NCBI RefSeq assembly: GCF_024170165.1
Contig: NZ_JALJXP010000005.1
Location: 310,001-374,000, forward strand
Length of the DNA stretch: 64,000 bases
DNA from: Pseudomonas nitroreducens
GTDB lineage: Bacteria; Pseudomonadota; Gammaproteobacteria; Pseudomonadales; Pseudomonadaceae
Reading direction: 5' to 3'
In this document: positions 45,512 through 55,713 of the stretch, one piece after another
How the letters are laid out: each line of letters opens with the position of its first letter
How positions within the stretch are numbered: the stretch's first letter is position 1
Program-made: the position numbers and the translations under genes
Notes under the pieces: generated by a model
Database searches by the model: none
Told to the model about the DNA's origin: nothing
Seen by the model: only the letters and a program-made list of their open reading frames with translations

Positions 45512-46497
45512 GCTGGCTGACACCCGCCATCGTCGACATCCTGATCGAGGTCATCAAGGCCATCGTCATCCTGCTCGCCGTGGTCGTCTGCGGCGCGCTG
45601 CTCAGCTGGGTCGAGCGTCGTCTGCTCGGCCTCTGGCAGGACCGCTACGGTCCGAACCGGGTCGGCCCCTTCGGTGCCTTCCAGCTCGGCGCCGACATGC
45701 TGAAGATGTTCTTCAAGGAAGACTGGACCCCGCCGTTCGCCGACAAGATGATCTTCACCCTCGCCCCCATGATCGCCATGGGTGCGCTGCTGGTGGCCTT
45801 CGCGGTCATCCCGATCACCCCGAACTGGGGCGTGGCGGACCTGAACATCGGCATCCTGTTCTTCTTCGCCATGGCTGGCCTGACCGTGTACGCGGTGCTG
45901 TTCGCAGGCTGGTCGAGCAACAACAAGTTCGCCCTCCTCGGCAGCCTGCGCGCCTCGGCCCAGACCATCTCCTACGAGGTGTTCCTGGCCCTGTCGCTGA
46001 TGGGCATCGTCGCCCAGGTCGGCTCGTTCAGCCTGCGCGACATCGTCGAATACCAGGCCCAGCACGTGTGGTTCATCATCCCGCAGTTCTTCGGCTTCAT
46101 GACCTTCTTCGTCGCCGGCGTCGCCGTGACTCACCGTCACCCGTTCGACCAGCCCGAAGCCGAGCAGGAACTGGCGGACGGTTACCACATCGAGTATGCC
46201 GGCATGAAATGGGGCATGTTCTTCGTTGGCGAGTACATCGGCATCGTGCTGGTGTCCGCGCTGCTGGCGACCCTGTTCTTCGGCGGCTGGCACGGTCCCT
46301 TCGGCATCCTGCCGCAGATCCCGTTCTTCTGGTTCGCCCTGAAAACCGGCTTCTTCATCATGATGTTCATTTTGCTGCGGGCCTCCATCCCACGCCCGCG
46401 CTATGACCAGGTGATGGCCTTCAGCTGGAAGTTCTGCCTCCCGCTGACCCTGATCAACCTGCTGGTGACCGGCGCTGTCGTGCTGGCCAGCCAGTAA
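45508..46497 (+). CDS. nuoH: NADH-quinone oxidoreductase subunit H
   Basis: Membrane subunit joining the quinone site to the proton-pumping arm. The 329-residue protein has about eight hydrophobic helices and the signatures [21 protein letters not shown] and [14 protein letters not shown] with conserved acidic residues in the quinone tunnel. It overlaps nuoG by four bases (ATGA). Confidence 0.96.
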   Translation: MSWLTPAIVDILIEVIKAIVILLAVVVCGALLSWVERRLLGLWQDRYGPNRVGPFGAFQLGADMLKMFFKEDWTPPFADKMIFTLAPMIAMGALLVAFAVIPITPNWGVADLNIGILFFFAMAGLTVYAVLFAGWSSNNKFALLGSLRASAQTISYEVFLALSLMGIVAQVGSFSLRDIVEYQAQHVWFIIPQFFGFMTFFVAGVAVTHRHPFDQPEAEQELADGYHIEYAGMKWGMFFVGEYIGIVLVSALLATLFFGGWHGPFGILPQIPFFWFALKTGFFIMMFILLRASIPRPRYDQVMAFSWKFCLPLTLINLLVTGAVVLASQ

Positions 46498-46508
46498 GGA
46501 GTAGGACC

Positions 46509-47057
46509 ATGATCAAGTACATTTTCGACGTGGTGCACGGCACCTACACCCAGCTGCGCAGCCTGGTGATGATCTTCGGTCACGCCTTCCGCAAGCGTGA
46601 CACCCTGCAGTACCCGGAAGAGCCCGTGTACCTGCCGCCGCGCTACCGTGGCCGCATCGTGCTCACCCGCGACCCCGACGGCGAGGAGCGCTGCGTTGCG
46701 TGCAACCTGTGCGCCGTGGCCTGCCCGGTCGGCTGCATCTCCCTGCAGAAGGCCGAGACCGACGACGGTCGCTGGTACCCCGAGTTCTTCCGCATCAACT
46801 TCTCCCGCTGCATCTTCTGCGGCCTGTGCGAAGAAGCCTGCCCGACCACCGCGATCCAGCTGACCCCGGATTTCGAGATGGGCGAGTTCAAGCGCCAGGA
46901 CCTGGTCTACGAGAAGGAAGACCTGCTGATCTCCGGCCCCGGCAAGAACCCGGACTACAACTTCTACCGCGTTGCCGGCATGGCCATCGCCGGCAAGCCG
47001 AAAGGCGCCGCGCAGAACGAGGCCGAACCGATCAACGTCAAGAGCCTGCTGCCGTAA
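46509..47057 (+). CDS. nuoI: NADH-quinone oxidoreductase subunit I
   Basis: Ferredoxin-like subunit with two [4Fe-4S] clusters, N6a and N6b. The 182-residue protein contains both complete ligand sets: [12 protein letters not shown] and [13 protein letters not shown] ribosome site AAGGAGTAGG precedes the ATG, 11 bases after nuoH. Confidence 0.97.
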   Translation: MIKYIFDVVHGTYTQLRSLVMIFGHAFRKRDTLQYPEEPVYLPPRYRGRIVLTRDPDGEERCVACNLCAVACPVGCISLQKAETDDGRWYPEFFRINFSRCIFCGLCEEACPTTAIQLTPDFEMGEFKRQDLVYEKEDLLISGPGKNPDYNFYRVAGMAIAGKPKGAAQNEAEPINVKSLLP

Positions 47058-47068
47058 GGAGACGTCGC

Positions 47069-47569
47069 GTGGAATTCGCTTTCTACTTCGCCGCCGGCGT
47101 CGCCGTGCTGGCAACCTTCCGGGTCATCACCAACAGCAATCCGGTGCATGCCCTGCTCTACCTCATCATTTCGCTGCTCGCGGTATCGATGACCTTCTTC
47201 AGCCTCGGCGCACCCTTCGCCGGTGCCCTGGAAATCATCGTCTACGCCGGCGCGATCATGGTGCTGTTCGTCTTCGTGGTCATGATGCTCAACCTCGGCC
47301 CGGCGATTGCCGAGCAGGAGCGCAAGTGGCTCAAGCCCGGCGTCTGGATCGGCCCCGGCGCCCTGGCTGCCGTGCTGCTGGTCGAGCTGCTGTGGATGCT
47401 CTCGCGCACCCCGAGCGGCATCGGCATCGGCCACACCACCGTGGACGCCAAGGCCGTGGGCATCAGCCTGTTCGGCCCGTACCTGCTGGTCGTCGAACTG
47501 GCCTCGATGCTGCTGCTGGCGGCACTGGTCGCCGCCTACCACCTCGGCCGCCACGAAGCGAAGGACTAA
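47069..47569 (+). CDS. nuoJ: NADH-quinone oxidoreductase subunit J
   Basis: Membrane subunit with five hydrophobic helices, including the pi-bulge helix of the family ([20 protein letters not shown]). The 166-residue protein starts at GTG 47069 after TAAGGAG; longer frames reach back into nuoI and are not credible. Confidence 0.94.
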   Translation: MEFAFYFAAGVAVLATFRVITNSNPVHALLYLIISLLAVSMTFFSLGAPFAGALEIIVYAGAIMVLFVFVVMMLNLGPAIAEQERKWLKPGVWIGPGALAAVLLVELLWMLSRTPSGIGIGHTTVDAKAVGISLFGPYLLVVELASMLLLAALVAAYHLGRHEAKD

Positions 47570-47573
47570 CACC

Positions 47574-47882
47574 ATGAATGCAATCCCTCTCGAACACGGA
47601 CTGGCGCTTGCCGGTGTGCTGTTCTGCTTCGGCCTGGTGGGCCTGATGGTACGACGCAACATCCTGTTCGTACTGATGAGCCTGGAAGTGATGATGAACG
47701 CCGCCGCTCTGGCCTTCGTGGTCGGTGGCGCCCGCTGGGGCCAGCCTGACGGCCAGGTGATGTTCATCCTGGTGCTCAGCCTGGCTGCGGCCGAGGCCAG
47801 CATCGGCCTGGCGATCCTGCTCCAGCTGTATCGCCGCTTCCATACCCTCGATATCGACGCTGCCAGCGAGATGCGCGGATGA
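47574..47882 (+). CDS. nuoK: NADH-quinone oxidoreductase subunit K
   Basis: Small antiporter-like (MrpC) subunit. The 102-residue protein has three helices with the conserved membrane glutamates in [10 protein letters not shown] and [11 protein letters not shown]. The ATG at 47574 comes 4 bases after nuoJ; its stop overlaps the nuoL start. Confidence 0.95.
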   Translation: MNAIPLEHGLALAGVLFCFGLVGLMVRRNILFVLMSLEVMMNAAALAFVVGGARWGQPDGQVMFILVLSLAAAEASIGLAILLQLYRRFHTLDIDAASEMRG

Positions 47883-49726
47883 ACCTGCTGCCCCTTACTT
47901 TCCTGTTCCCCCTGGTCGGCTTCCTGCTGCTCTCGTTCTCCCGTGGCAAGTGGTCGGAAAATCTCTCGGCACTGGTGGGTGTCGGCTCCGTGGGCCTCGC
48001 GGCCCTCTCCGCCTTCTGGGCGATCTGGAGCTTCCACAGCAACCCGCCCGAAGGTGGCGCCTACAGCCTGGTGCTGTGGCAGTGGATGAGCGTTGGCGAC
48101 TTCAAGACCAACTTCACCCTGTACCTGGACGGCCTGTCGGTCACCATGCTCGGCGTGGTCACCGGCGTCGGCTTCCTGATCCACCTGTTTGCCTCCTGGT
48201 ACATGCGCGGTGAAACCGGTTACTCGCGTTTCTTCGCGTACACCAACCTGTTCATCGCCAGCATGCTGTTCCTGGTGCTGGGCGATAACCTGCTGTTCAT
48301 GTACTTCGGCTGGGAAGGCGTGGGCCTCTGCTCCTACCTGCTGATCGGTTTCTATTACAACCACGTACCCAACGGCAACGCAGCGCTGAAGGCCTTCATC
48401 GTGACCCGCGTGGGTGACGTGTTCTTCGCCATCGGCATGTTCATCCTGTTCCAGCACCTGGGCACGCTGAACATCCAGGAGCTGCTGGTCCTGGCTCCGC
48501 AGCACTTCGCCAAGGGCGACCTGTGGATCAACCTGGCGACCCTGATGCTGCTCGGCGGCGCCGTCGGCAAATCCGCCCAGCTGCCGCTGCAGACCTGGCT
48601 GGCCGACGCGATGGCCGGCCCGACTCCGGTCTCCGCACTGATCCACGCGGCCACCATGGTGACCGCGGGCGTCTACCTGATCGCCCGCTGCCACGGCCTG
48701 TTCGAGCTGGCTCCGAACGTTCTCGAGCTGGTTGGCGTCATCGGCGCCGTGACCCTGGTCCTGGCCGGCTTCGCCGCCCTGGTGCAGACCGACATCAAGC
48801 GCATCCTCGCCTACTCGACCATGAGCCAGATCGGTTACATGTTCCTGGCCCTGGGCGTTGGCGCCTGGAGTGGGGCGATCTTCCACCTGATGACCCACGC
48901 CTTCTTCAAGGCCCTGCTGTTCCTTGCTTCGGGTGCGGTGATCGTCGCCTGCCACCACGAGCAGAACATCTTCAAGATGGGTGGTCTGTGGAAGAAGCTG
49001 CCGCTGGCCTACGCGAGCTTCGTGGTCGGTGGTGCGGCCCTGTCCGCCCTGCCCTTCCTGACTGCCGGCTTCTACTCCAAGGACGAGATCCTCTGGGAAG
49101 CCTTCGCCAGCGGTCACCAGAACCTGCTGATCGCCGGTCTGGTCGGTGCGTTCATGACCTCGCTGTACACCTTCCGCCTGATCTTCATCGCCTTCCACGG
49201 CGAAGCGAAGACCGAAGCGCACGCCGGCCATGGCGTCAGCCACTGGCTGCCGCTGGGCATCCTGATCGTGCTCTCCACCTTCATCGGCGCGCTGATCACT
49301 CCGCCGCTGGCCGGTGTCCTGCCGGAAAGCGCCGGCCACGCCGGTGGTGAAGCCAAGCACAGCCTGGAAATCGCCTCGGGCGCCATCGCCATCGCCGGTA
49401 TCCTGCTGGCGGGCCTGCTGTTCCTCGGCAAGCGCCGCTTCGTCAGCGCTCTCGCCCAGAGCGCACCGGGTCGCTTCTTCGGCACCTGGTGGTACCACGC
49501 CTGGGGCTTCGACTGGCTGTACGACAAGCTGTTCGTGAAACCCTATCTGCTGATCTGCCGCCTGCTGGGCGCGGACCCGATCGACAAGACCCTGGTCCTG
49601 GTCCCGCTCACCGCCCGCGGTGGTCACAAACTCCTCAGCCTCACCGAGAACGGCCGCCTGCGTTGGTACGCCGCTTCCCTGGTGGGTGGCGCCGCGCTGC
49701 TCCTCGGCGCGCTGCTGCTGGCTTAA
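47879..49726 (+). CDS. nuoL: NADH-quinone oxidoreductase subunit L
   Basis: The distal antiporter-like proton-pumping subunit, with the long lateral helix at the C-terminus. The 615-residue protein has about 16 hydrophobic segments, the family motifs [19 protein letters not shown] and [31 protein letters not shown], and the key lysine/glutamate channel residues these contain. Overlaps nuoK by four bases. Confidence 0.96.
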   Translation: MNLLPLTFLFPLVGFLLLSFSRGKWSENLSALVGVGSVGLAALSAFWAIWSFHSNPPEGGAYSLVLWQWMSVGDFKTNFTLYLDGLSVTMLGVVTGVGFLIHLFASWYMRGETGYSRFFAYTNLFIASMLFLVLGDNLLFMYFGWEGVGLCSYLLIGFYYNHVPNGNAALKAFIVTRVGDVFFAIGMFILFQHLGTLNIQELLVLAPQHFAKGDLWINLATLMLLGGAVGKSAQLPLQTWLADAMAGPTPVSALIHAATMVTAGVYLIARCHGLFELAPNVLELVGVIGAVTLVLAGFAALVQTDIKRILAYSTMSQIGYMFLALGVGAWSGAIFHLMTHAFFKALLFLASGAVIVACHHEQNIFKMGGLWKKLPLAYASFVVGGAALSALPFLTAGFYSKDEILWEAFASGHQNLLIAGLVGAFMTSLYTFRLIFIAFHGEAKTEAHAGHGVSHWLPLGILIVLSTFIGALITPPLAGVLPESAGHAGGEAKHSLEIASGAIAIAGILLAGLLFLGKRRFVSALAQSAPGRFFGTWWYHAWGFDWLYDKLFVKPYLLICRLLGADPIDKTLVLVPLTARGGHKLLSLTENGRLRWYAASLVGGAALLLGALLLA

Positions 49727-49754
49727 TGAATTCACGAAAGAGATTGAGCCCGAC

Positions 49755-51284
49755 ATGATTCTGCCCTGGCTAATCCTGATCCCCTTCATCGGCGGCTTCC
49801 TTTGCTGGATCGCCGAGTACACCAGCAAGACCCTGCCCCGCTGGGTCGCCCTGGGATCGATGGTCCTCACCCTGGCCCTGAGCCTGTGGGTGTGGCACAC
49901 CGGCGACTTCCAGCTGGCCCCGGCGCCGGGTGGCGAGCCGCAATGGACCCTGCAGTTCCAGGTACCCTGGATCGAGCGCTTCGGTATCAGCGTGCACCTG
50001 GCAATGGACGGCCTGTCCCTGCTGATGGTCGCGCTGACCGGCCTACTCGGCGTGCTGTCCGTCCTCTGCTCGTGGAACGAGATCCAGCGTCGCATCGGCT
50101 TCTTCCACCTGAACCTGCTGTGGATCCTGGGCGGTGTGATCGGCGTGTTCCTCGCCGTCGACCTGTTCCTGTTCTTCTTCTTCTGGGAAATGATGCTGGT
50201 GCCGATGTACTTCCTCATCGCGCTCTGGGGTCATAGCTCGGACGACGGCAAGAAGACCCGCATCTACGCCGCCACCAAGTTCTTCATCTTCACCCAGGCC
50301 AGCGGCCTGGTGATGCTGGTGGCGATCCTCGGCCTGGTGTTCGTGCACTACAACAGCACCGGCGTGCTGACCTTCAACTACGCCGACCTGCTGAAGACCC
50401 AGCTGCCGCCGCACACCGAATGGATCCTGATGCTCGGCTTCTTCGTCGCCTTCGCGGTGAAGATGCCGGTGGTGCCGGTGCACTCCTGGCTGCCCGACGC
50501 CCACGCCCAGGCACCGACCGCCGGTTCCGTGGACCTGGCCGGCATCCTGCTGAAGACTGCCGCCTACGGCCTGATCCGCTTCGCCCTGCCGCTGTTCCCC
50601 AATGCCTCGGCCGAGTTCGCCCCGATCGCCATGACCCTGGGTCTGATCGGCATCTTCTACGGCGCCTTCCTGTCGTTCGCCCAGACCGACATCAAGCGCC
50701 TGGTGGCCTACTCCTCCGTGTCGCACATGGGCTTCGTGATGATCGGCATCTACTCCGGCAGCCCCCAGGCGTTGCAGGGTGTAGTGGTGCAGATGATCGC
50801 CCACGGCCTCTCCGCCGCCGCGCTGTTCATCCTCTGCGGCCAGCTGTACGAGCGCCTGCACACCCGTGACATGCGCAAGATGGGCGGCCTGTGGTCGCGC
50901 ATCCCGTACCTGCCGGCCGTGGCGCTGTTCTTCGCCACCGCCTCGCTGGGCCTGCCGGGTACCGGCAACTTCGTCGGCGAATTCCTGATCCTGCTGGGCA
51001 GCTTCAAGGTCGTGCCGGTGATCACCGTGATCGCCACCTTCGGCCTGGTGTTCGGCTCGGTCTACTCGCTGATCATGATCCACCGCGCCTACTTCGGCCC
51101 GGCCAAGTCCGACACCGCCATCGCCGGCCTGAATGCCCGCGAGCTCTCCATGGTGCTCGGCCTGGCGGTGCTGCTGATCGTGCTCGGCGTCTACCCGCAG
51201 CCGGTCCTCGACACCTCCGCGGCAACCATGCACGGCGTCCAGCAATGGCTGGGTGCCGCCCTCTCCACTCTGGCAGCACGGTAA
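49755..51284 (+). CDS. nuoM: NADH-quinone oxidoreductase subunit M
   Basis: Antiporter-like proton-pumping subunit. The 509-residue protein has about 14 hydrophobic helices and the signatures [19 protein letters not shown] and [20 protein letters not shown]. Start at ATG 49755 ([14 protein letters not shown]), with GAGCCCGAC upstream; the longer frame runs into the end of nuoL. Confidence 0.96.
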   Translation: MILPWLILIPFIGGFLCWIAEYTSKTLPRWVALGSMVLTLALSLWVWHTGDFQLAPAPGGEPQWTLQFQVPWIERFGISVHLAMDGLSLLMVALTGLLGVLSVLCSWNEIQRRIGFFHLNLLWILGGVIGVFLAVDLFLFFFFWEMMLVPMYFLIALWGHSSDDGKKTRIYAATKFFIFTQASGLVMLVAILGLVFVHYNSTGVLTFNYADLLKTQLPPHTEWILMLGFFVAFAVKMPVVPVHSWLPDAHAQAPTAGSVDLAGILLKTAAYGLIRFALPLFPNASAEFAPIAMTLGLIGIFYGAFLSFAQTDIKRLVAYSSVSHMGFVMIGIYSGSPQALQGVVVQMIAHGLSAAALFILCGQLYERLHTRDMRKMGGLWSRIPYLPAVALFFATASLGLPGTGNFVGEFLILLGSFKVVPVITVIATFGLVFGSVYSLIMIHRAYFGPAKSDTAIAGLNARELSMVLGLAVLLIVLGVYPQPVLDTSAATMHGVQQWLGAALSTLAAR

Positions 51285-51291
51285 GCGCGAA

Positions 51292-52755
51292 ATGACCTTC
51301 ACGATCCAACACTTCATCGCGCTCCTGCCACTGCTCATCACCAGCGCCACCCTGGTGGTGGTGATGCTCGCGGTAGCCTGGAAGCGTAACCACTCGATGA
51401 CCGCCACCCTCTCGGTGATCGGTCTGAACCTGGCCCTGCTGTCGATCTTCCCGGTGCTGAAAGTCACCCCGATCGAAGTCACCCCGCTCATGGTGGTCGA
51501 CAACTTCGCCTGCTTCTACATGGCCCTGATCCTGATCGGCGCCCTGGCCTGCACCACCCTCGCCCACGCCTACATGGAAAGCTTCCCGGGCAACCGCGAG
51601 GAGCTGTACCTGCTCCTGCTGCTGTCCACCGCGGGCGGCCTGGTGCTGGTCAGTGCGCAGAACCTGGCCGGCCTGTTCATCGGCCTGGAACTGCTGTCGG
51701 TGCCGGTCTACGGCATGGTGGCCTACGCCTTCTTCAACAAACGCACCCTGGAAGCGGGCATCAAGTACACCGTACTGTCCGCCGCCGGCTCGGCCTTCCT
51801 GCTGTTCGGCATGGCCCTGCTCTACGCCGAGTCCGGCAACCTGGGCTTCTCGGCCATCGGTGCATCGCTGACCGAAGGCAGCAGCCATGGTCCGCTGCTG
51901 TCCATCGGCGTCGGCATGATGGTCGTCGGCCTGGGCTTCAAGCTGTCCCTGGCGCCGTTCCACCTGTGGACCCCGGACGTCTACGAAGGCGCTCCTGCGC
52001 CGGTCGCCACCTTCCTGGCCACCACCGCCAAGGTCGCTGTGTTCGCCGTGCTGCTGCGCCTGTTCCAGATCGCTCCGGCGGCCCTGAACAACGGCCTGCT
52101 GCATGACGCCATCGCCGTCATCGCCATCGCCTCGATCCTGATCGGCAACCTGCTGGCGCTGACCCAGAGCAACATCAAGCGCCTGCTGGGCTACTCGTCC
52201 ATCGCCCACTTCGGCTACCTGCTGATCGCCCTGGTGGCGAGCAAGGGCCTGGCCGTGGAAGCGGTCGGCGTCTACCTGACCACCTACGTCGTCACCACCC
52301 TGGGCGCCTTCGGCGTGGTCACCCTGATGTCCACCCCGTACAGCGGCCGCGACGCCGACGCGCTGTTCGAGTACCGCGGCCTGTTCTGGCGCCGTCCGGT
52401 GCTGACCGCGGTGATGACCGTGATGATGCTGTCCCTGGCCGGCATCCCGCTGACCGCCGGCTTCATCGGCAAGTTCTACATCGTCGCCACCGGCGTCGAG
52501 TCCCAGCACTGGTGGCTGGTCGGCTCCCTGGTACTGGGCAGCGCCATCGGCCTGTTCTACTACCTGCGCGTCATGGTGACCATGTACCTGGTCGAGCCGA
52601 ACATGAAGCGCCACGACGCTCCCCTGGACTGGGCCCAGCGTGCCGGCGGCATCATGCTGGTAGCCATCGCCCTGCTCGCCTTCTTCCTCGGCGTCTACCC
52701 GCAACCGCTGCTGGACATCCTCCAGCACAGCGGCCTGGTAGCCATCGCCGGCTAA
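51292..52755 (+). CDS. nuoN: NADH-quinone oxidoreductase subunit N
   Basis: Third antiporter-like proton-pumping subunit and last gene of the operon. The 487-residue protein has about 14 helices, GLELLSVPVYGMVAY and KLSLAPFHLWTPDVYEGAP as family motifs. Start at 51292 (MTFTIQHF), 7 bases after nuoM. A strong terminator follows. Confidence 0.96.
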   Translation: MTFTIQHFIALLPLLITSATLVVVMLAVAWKRNHSMTATLSVIGLNLALLSIFPVLKVTPIEVTPLMVVDNFACFYMALILIGALACTTLAHAYMESFPGNREELYLLLLLSTAGGLVLVSAQNLAGLFIGLELLSVPVYGMVAYAFFNKRTLEAGIKYTVLSAAGSAFLLFGMALLYAESGNLGFSAIGASLTEGSSHGPLLSIGVGMMVVGLGFKLSLAPFHLWTPDVYEGAPAPVATFLATTAKVAVFAVLLRLFQIAPAALNNGLLHDAIAVIAIASILIGNLLALTQSNIKRLLGYSSIAHFGYLLIALVASKGLAVEAVGVYLTTYVVTTLGAFGVVTLMSTPYSGRDADALFEYRGLFWRRPVLTAVMTVMMLSLAGIPLTAGFIGKFYIVATGVESQHWWLVGSLVLGSAIGLFYYLRVMVTMYLVEPNMKRHDAPLDWAQRAGGIMLVAIALLAFFLGVYPQPLLDILQHSGLVAIAG

Positions 52756-52766
52756 GGTCGACAGGC

Positions 52767-52800
52767 AACAAAAAACCCCGCTTCGGCGGGGTTTTTTGTT
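52767..52800. terminator. terminator of the nuo operon
   Basis: AACAAAAAACCCCGC-TTCG-GCGGGGTTTTTTGTT, a long symmetric stem with TTCG loop 11 bases after nuoN, usable from either side. Confidence 0.95.
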
Positions 52801-52836
52801 GGGTGGGATTCCTGCCGTGAGGCTCTTCAGCCTTTC

Positions 52837-52915
52837 GTAGGATGGGTGGAGCGGAGCGATACCCATGCTGGCCGTAAGGTATCGATGGGTATCGCTTCGC
52901 TCCACACCATCCTAC
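52837..52915. repeat. palindromic repeat element (GTAGGATGGGTGGAGCG type)
   Basis: Two 30-31-base arms (52837-52866 and 52885-52915) are inverted copies of GTAGGATGG-TGGAGCG-AGCGATACCCAT with about three differences, separated by 18 bases. Such sequences are scattered between genes in several Pseudomonas genomes, as I recall, and behave like REP/MITE elements. It sits between the nuo terminator and the convergent transporter gene. Confidence 0.75.
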
Positions 52916-52928
52916 AAGGTGCTCCGCC

Positions 52929-54008
52929 CTACTCTGCCGCCTTGGGTTGCTCGCCTTCACGGCCGGTGAACAGGTCCCAGGACGCCATGAACAGCGCCGC
53001 GATCAGCGGGCCGATGACGAAGCCGTTGAGACCGAACAGCGACATGCCGCCGAGCGTGGAGATCAGCACCACGTAGTCGGGCATCTTGGTGTCCTTGCCC
53101 ACCAGGATCGGGCGCAGGATGTTGTCCACCAGGCCGATCACCACCACGCAGAACAGCGTCAGCGTGACACCCTGCCAGATCGCCCCGGTGAGCAGGAAGT
53201 AGGCCGCCACCGGCACCCAGATCAGCCCCGCGCCAATCGCCGGCAGCAGCGAGAGGAAGGCCATCAGCGTGCCCCAGAGCAGCGAGCCCTGGATGCCGAG
53301 GAACCAGAAGATCAGCCCACCCAGCGCGCCCTGGGTCGCGGCCACGGCGATGTTGCCCTTCACCGTGGCGCGGATCACCGTGGTGAACTTGGTGAACAGG
53401 TGCTGTTTGTGCTCCACGCTCAGCGGCACCGCCTGCTTGATCCGCCGGCCCAGGGTCGGGCCATCGCGCAGGAGGAAGAACAGCAGGTAGAGCATGATGC
53501 CGAAGCTGATGACGAACTCGAAGGTGTTCTGGCCGATGCTGAAGGCCTTGGTGGCCACCAGCTGGCTGGCCTGCATGGCACCCGCCGAGAGTTTCTCCTG
53601 CAGGCTGGACAGGTCCGCCAGGTCGAAGCGTTCCAGCAACTGGTGCGCCCAGCCCGGCAGCGCGGCGACCGCCTGCTGGTAATAGCTGATGAAGTTCAGG
53701 TCGCCCGACTTCAGCCGCTGGTAGACGGTCGCACCCTCCTGCACCAGTGCCCCGGCGATGAAGGTCACCGGCAGGATCACGATCAGGAAGCACACGGCGA
53801 GGGAAATGAGCGCCGCAAGGTTGTTGCGCCCATCGAGCTTCACCCGCAGGCGGCGTTGCAGCGGGGCGAAGATGATCGCCAGGATGGTGCCCCAGAAGAC
53901 CGCCCCGTAGAACGGCAGCAGGATCCAGCCGAAGGCCAGTGTCACCACCAGCAGCAGGGCAAGGAACGTCCGGTATTCCAGTTTCGATTCGAACATGAGC
54001 GGGTCCAT
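52929..54008 (-). CDS. AI-2E/PerM family membrane protein
   Basis: A 359-residue inner-membrane protein with about eight hydrophobic segments grouped at residues 10-90 and 155-340, typical of the AI-2E transporter (UPF0118/PerM) family. Members include autoinducer-2 exporters and Na+/H+ antiporters, so the substrate is open. Conserved parts include GALGGLIFWFLGIQGSLLWGTLMAFLSLLPAIGAGLIWVP (its two halves fit the family core) and the C-terminal GLNGFVIGPLIAALF. The start may instead be the ATG at 53996. Confidence 0.85.
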   Translation of the reverse strand: MDPLMFESKLEYRTFLALLLVVTLAFGWILLPFYGAVFWGTILAIIFAPLQRRLRVKLDGRNNLAALISLAVCFLIVILPVTFIAGALVQEGATVYQRLKSGDLNFISYYQQAVAALPGWAHQLLERFDLADLSSLQEKLSAGAMQASQLVATKAFSIGQNTFEFVISFGIMLYLLFFLLRDGPTLGRRIKQAVPLSVEHKQHLFTKFTTVIRATVKGNIAVAATQGALGGLIFWFLGIQGSLLWGTLMAFLSLLPAIGAGLIWVPVAAYFLLTGAIWQGVTLTLFCVVVIGLVDNILRPILVGKDTKMPDYVVLISTLGGMSLFGLNGFVIGPLIAALFMASWDLFTGREGEQPKAAE

Positions 54009-54102
54009 GGATGGATAAACCTGCTCATTAGTCAGCAGTTACCTCACCAAGTGCAACTTTCATTGGCCGAATCCCGCGCGCCAGGGCCCCGCAGCCGAGG
54101 TT

Positions 54103-55422
54103 TCAGAGCACCATCGCAGCCACCCAGCCGAACGCCAGCAGCGGCAGGTTGTAGTGCAGGAAGGTGGGCACCACGGTATCCCAGATGTGATTGTGCTGGC
54201 CGTCCACGTTCAGGCCGGAGGTCGGGCCGAGGGTGGAGTCCGACGCCGGCGAGCCCGCATCACCCAGCGCACCCGCAGTGCCGACGATGCTGACGATGGC
54301 CAGCGGGCTGAAGCCCAGGTGCACCGCCAGGGGTACGAAGATCGCCGCGATGATCGGCACCGTGGAGAATGACGAGCCGATGCCCATGGTCACCACCAGG
54401 CCCACCAGCAGCATCATGAAGGCGCCCAGCGCCTTGCTGCTGCCGATCCAGCCGGCGGCGCTGTCCACCAGGCTGCTCACCTGCCCGGTGGCGGTCATCA
54501 CCGCCGCGAAGCCCTGGGCGGCGATCATGATGAAGCCGATCATGGCCATCATCTTCATGCCTTCGGTGAACAGGTCGTCCGCTTCCTTCCAGCGCACCAC
54601 GCCGGACAGCGAGAACACCAGGAAGCCCACCAGCGCGCCGAGGATCATCGAGTCCAGCAGCAGTTGCACGGCAAACGCCGCGGCGACCGCGACGCCCGCC
54701 ACCAGCAGGCTCATCCTGCTATAAGGGGTGTCGACCCGCTCGGCCTGCTCGATGCGCTCCAGACCGTACTCACGCTTGCGCCGGTAGCTGAAGAACACTG
54801 CGATCAGCAGGCCGCAAAGCATGCCCAGCGCCGGGATCAGCATGGCGTGGGTGACGTTGATGCCCTGCACGTCGACGCCTGCGCGGGCGACGTTGGCCAG
54901 CAGGATCTGGTTCAGGAAGATATTGCCGAAGCCCACCGGCAGGAACATGTAGGGGGTGATCAGGCCGAAGGTGATGACGCAGGCGATCAGCCGGCGGTCG
55001 ATCTGCAGGCGCGTCAGCACATAGAGCAGCGGCGGCACCAGCAGCGGGATGAAGGCGATGTGGATCGGCAGGATGTTCTGCGAGGAGATCGCCACCACCA
55101 GCAGCAGGCCGACCATCATCCACTTGAAGGTGCTGGAACCGTTCGCCTCGTGGCGGCCGAGCATCGCCAGGGCGCGATCGGCCAGTGCGTGCGCCATTCC
55201 GGAGCGCGCAATGGCCACCGCAAAGGCGCCGAGCATGGCGTAGGACAGCGCCACCGTCGCACCGGCGCCCAGGCCTTCGTTGAACGCCTTCAGCGTGCCG
55301 TCGATCCCCAGCCCACCGATCAGACCACCCGCAACGGCGCCGGCGATCAGAGCGATCACCACATGCACGCGACACAGGCTCAGCACCAGCATCAGGCCAA
55401 TGGCAATCAGCACCGCATTCAT
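54103..55422 (-). CDS. Na+/H+ antiporter family transporter (YuiF-like)
   Basis: A 439-residue secondary transporter with about eleven hydrophobic helices. The conserved GDAGSPASDSTLGPTSGLN stretch near residue 390 and SSQNILPIHIAFIPLLVPPLL fit the Na+/H+ antiporter (NhaC/YuiF) family, whose members have been linked to sodium/proton exchange and to amino acid (for example histidine) uptake. Start set at 55422 (MNAVLIAIGLML), just after AGGAGTGG. Divergent from the TlpQ-like receptor at 55714. Confidence 0.8.
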   Translation of the reverse strand: MNAVLIAIGLMLVLSLCRVHVVIALIAGAVAGGLIGGLGIDGTLKAFNEGLGAGATVALSYAMLGAFAVAIARSGMAHALADRALAMLGRHEANGSSTFKWMMVGLLLVVAISSQNILPIHIAFIPLLVPPLLYVLTRLQIDRRLIACVITFGLITPYMFLPVGFGNIFLNQILLANVARAGVDVQGINVTHAMLIPALGMLCGLLIAVFFSYRRKREYGLERIEQAERVDTPYSRMSLLVAGVAVAAAFAVQLLLDSMILGALVGFLVFSLSGVVRWKEADDLFTEGMKMMAMIGFIMIAAQGFAAVMTATGQVSSLVDSAAGWIGSSKALGAFMMLLVGLVVTMGIGSSFSTVPIIAAIFVPLAVHLGFSPLAIVSIVGTAGALGDAGSPASDSTLGPTSGLNVDGQHNHIWDTVVPTFLHYNLPLLAFGWVAAMVL

Positions 55423-55713
55423 TTCACCACTCCTCGTCAGCGCTCCACGCCGGAGCGCAGGCAAAAGGCGCGCACTCTGCCAAACACCTGGCGGAGTGTC
55501 AAAAGCCCTGTCGAATCAAGACGTTTCCGCAGCCGACCAGCGCGACTTTCAGCCCATTGCGCACGCTTTTTGCCTAGCTTTCTGCCGCCCGTCGGCCAGG
55601 CGCACCAGAATCGCCTGTTTTCTGGCGTTTCGCTCCGTCACGGGTCAAGAAATTCCGGGAAAGGCCGATAACTCGGGCATCCCAGGGCTTAGTTCAAACA
55701 AGGATTCCCCTCC

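Noticed and set aside
42827..45523. 898-residue reverse-strand frame opposite nuoG
   Set aside because: Complete shadow of nuoG; composition (Ala, Gly, Val, Gln, Asp runs) and absence of motifs mark it as a codon-phase artefact.
46964..50218. 1084-residue reverse-strand reading frame across nuoI-nuoM
   Set aside because: It lies antisense to five certain complex I genes and has the biased, Gln/His/Gly/Arg-rich composition of GC-rich shadow frames, with no ribosome site or domain.
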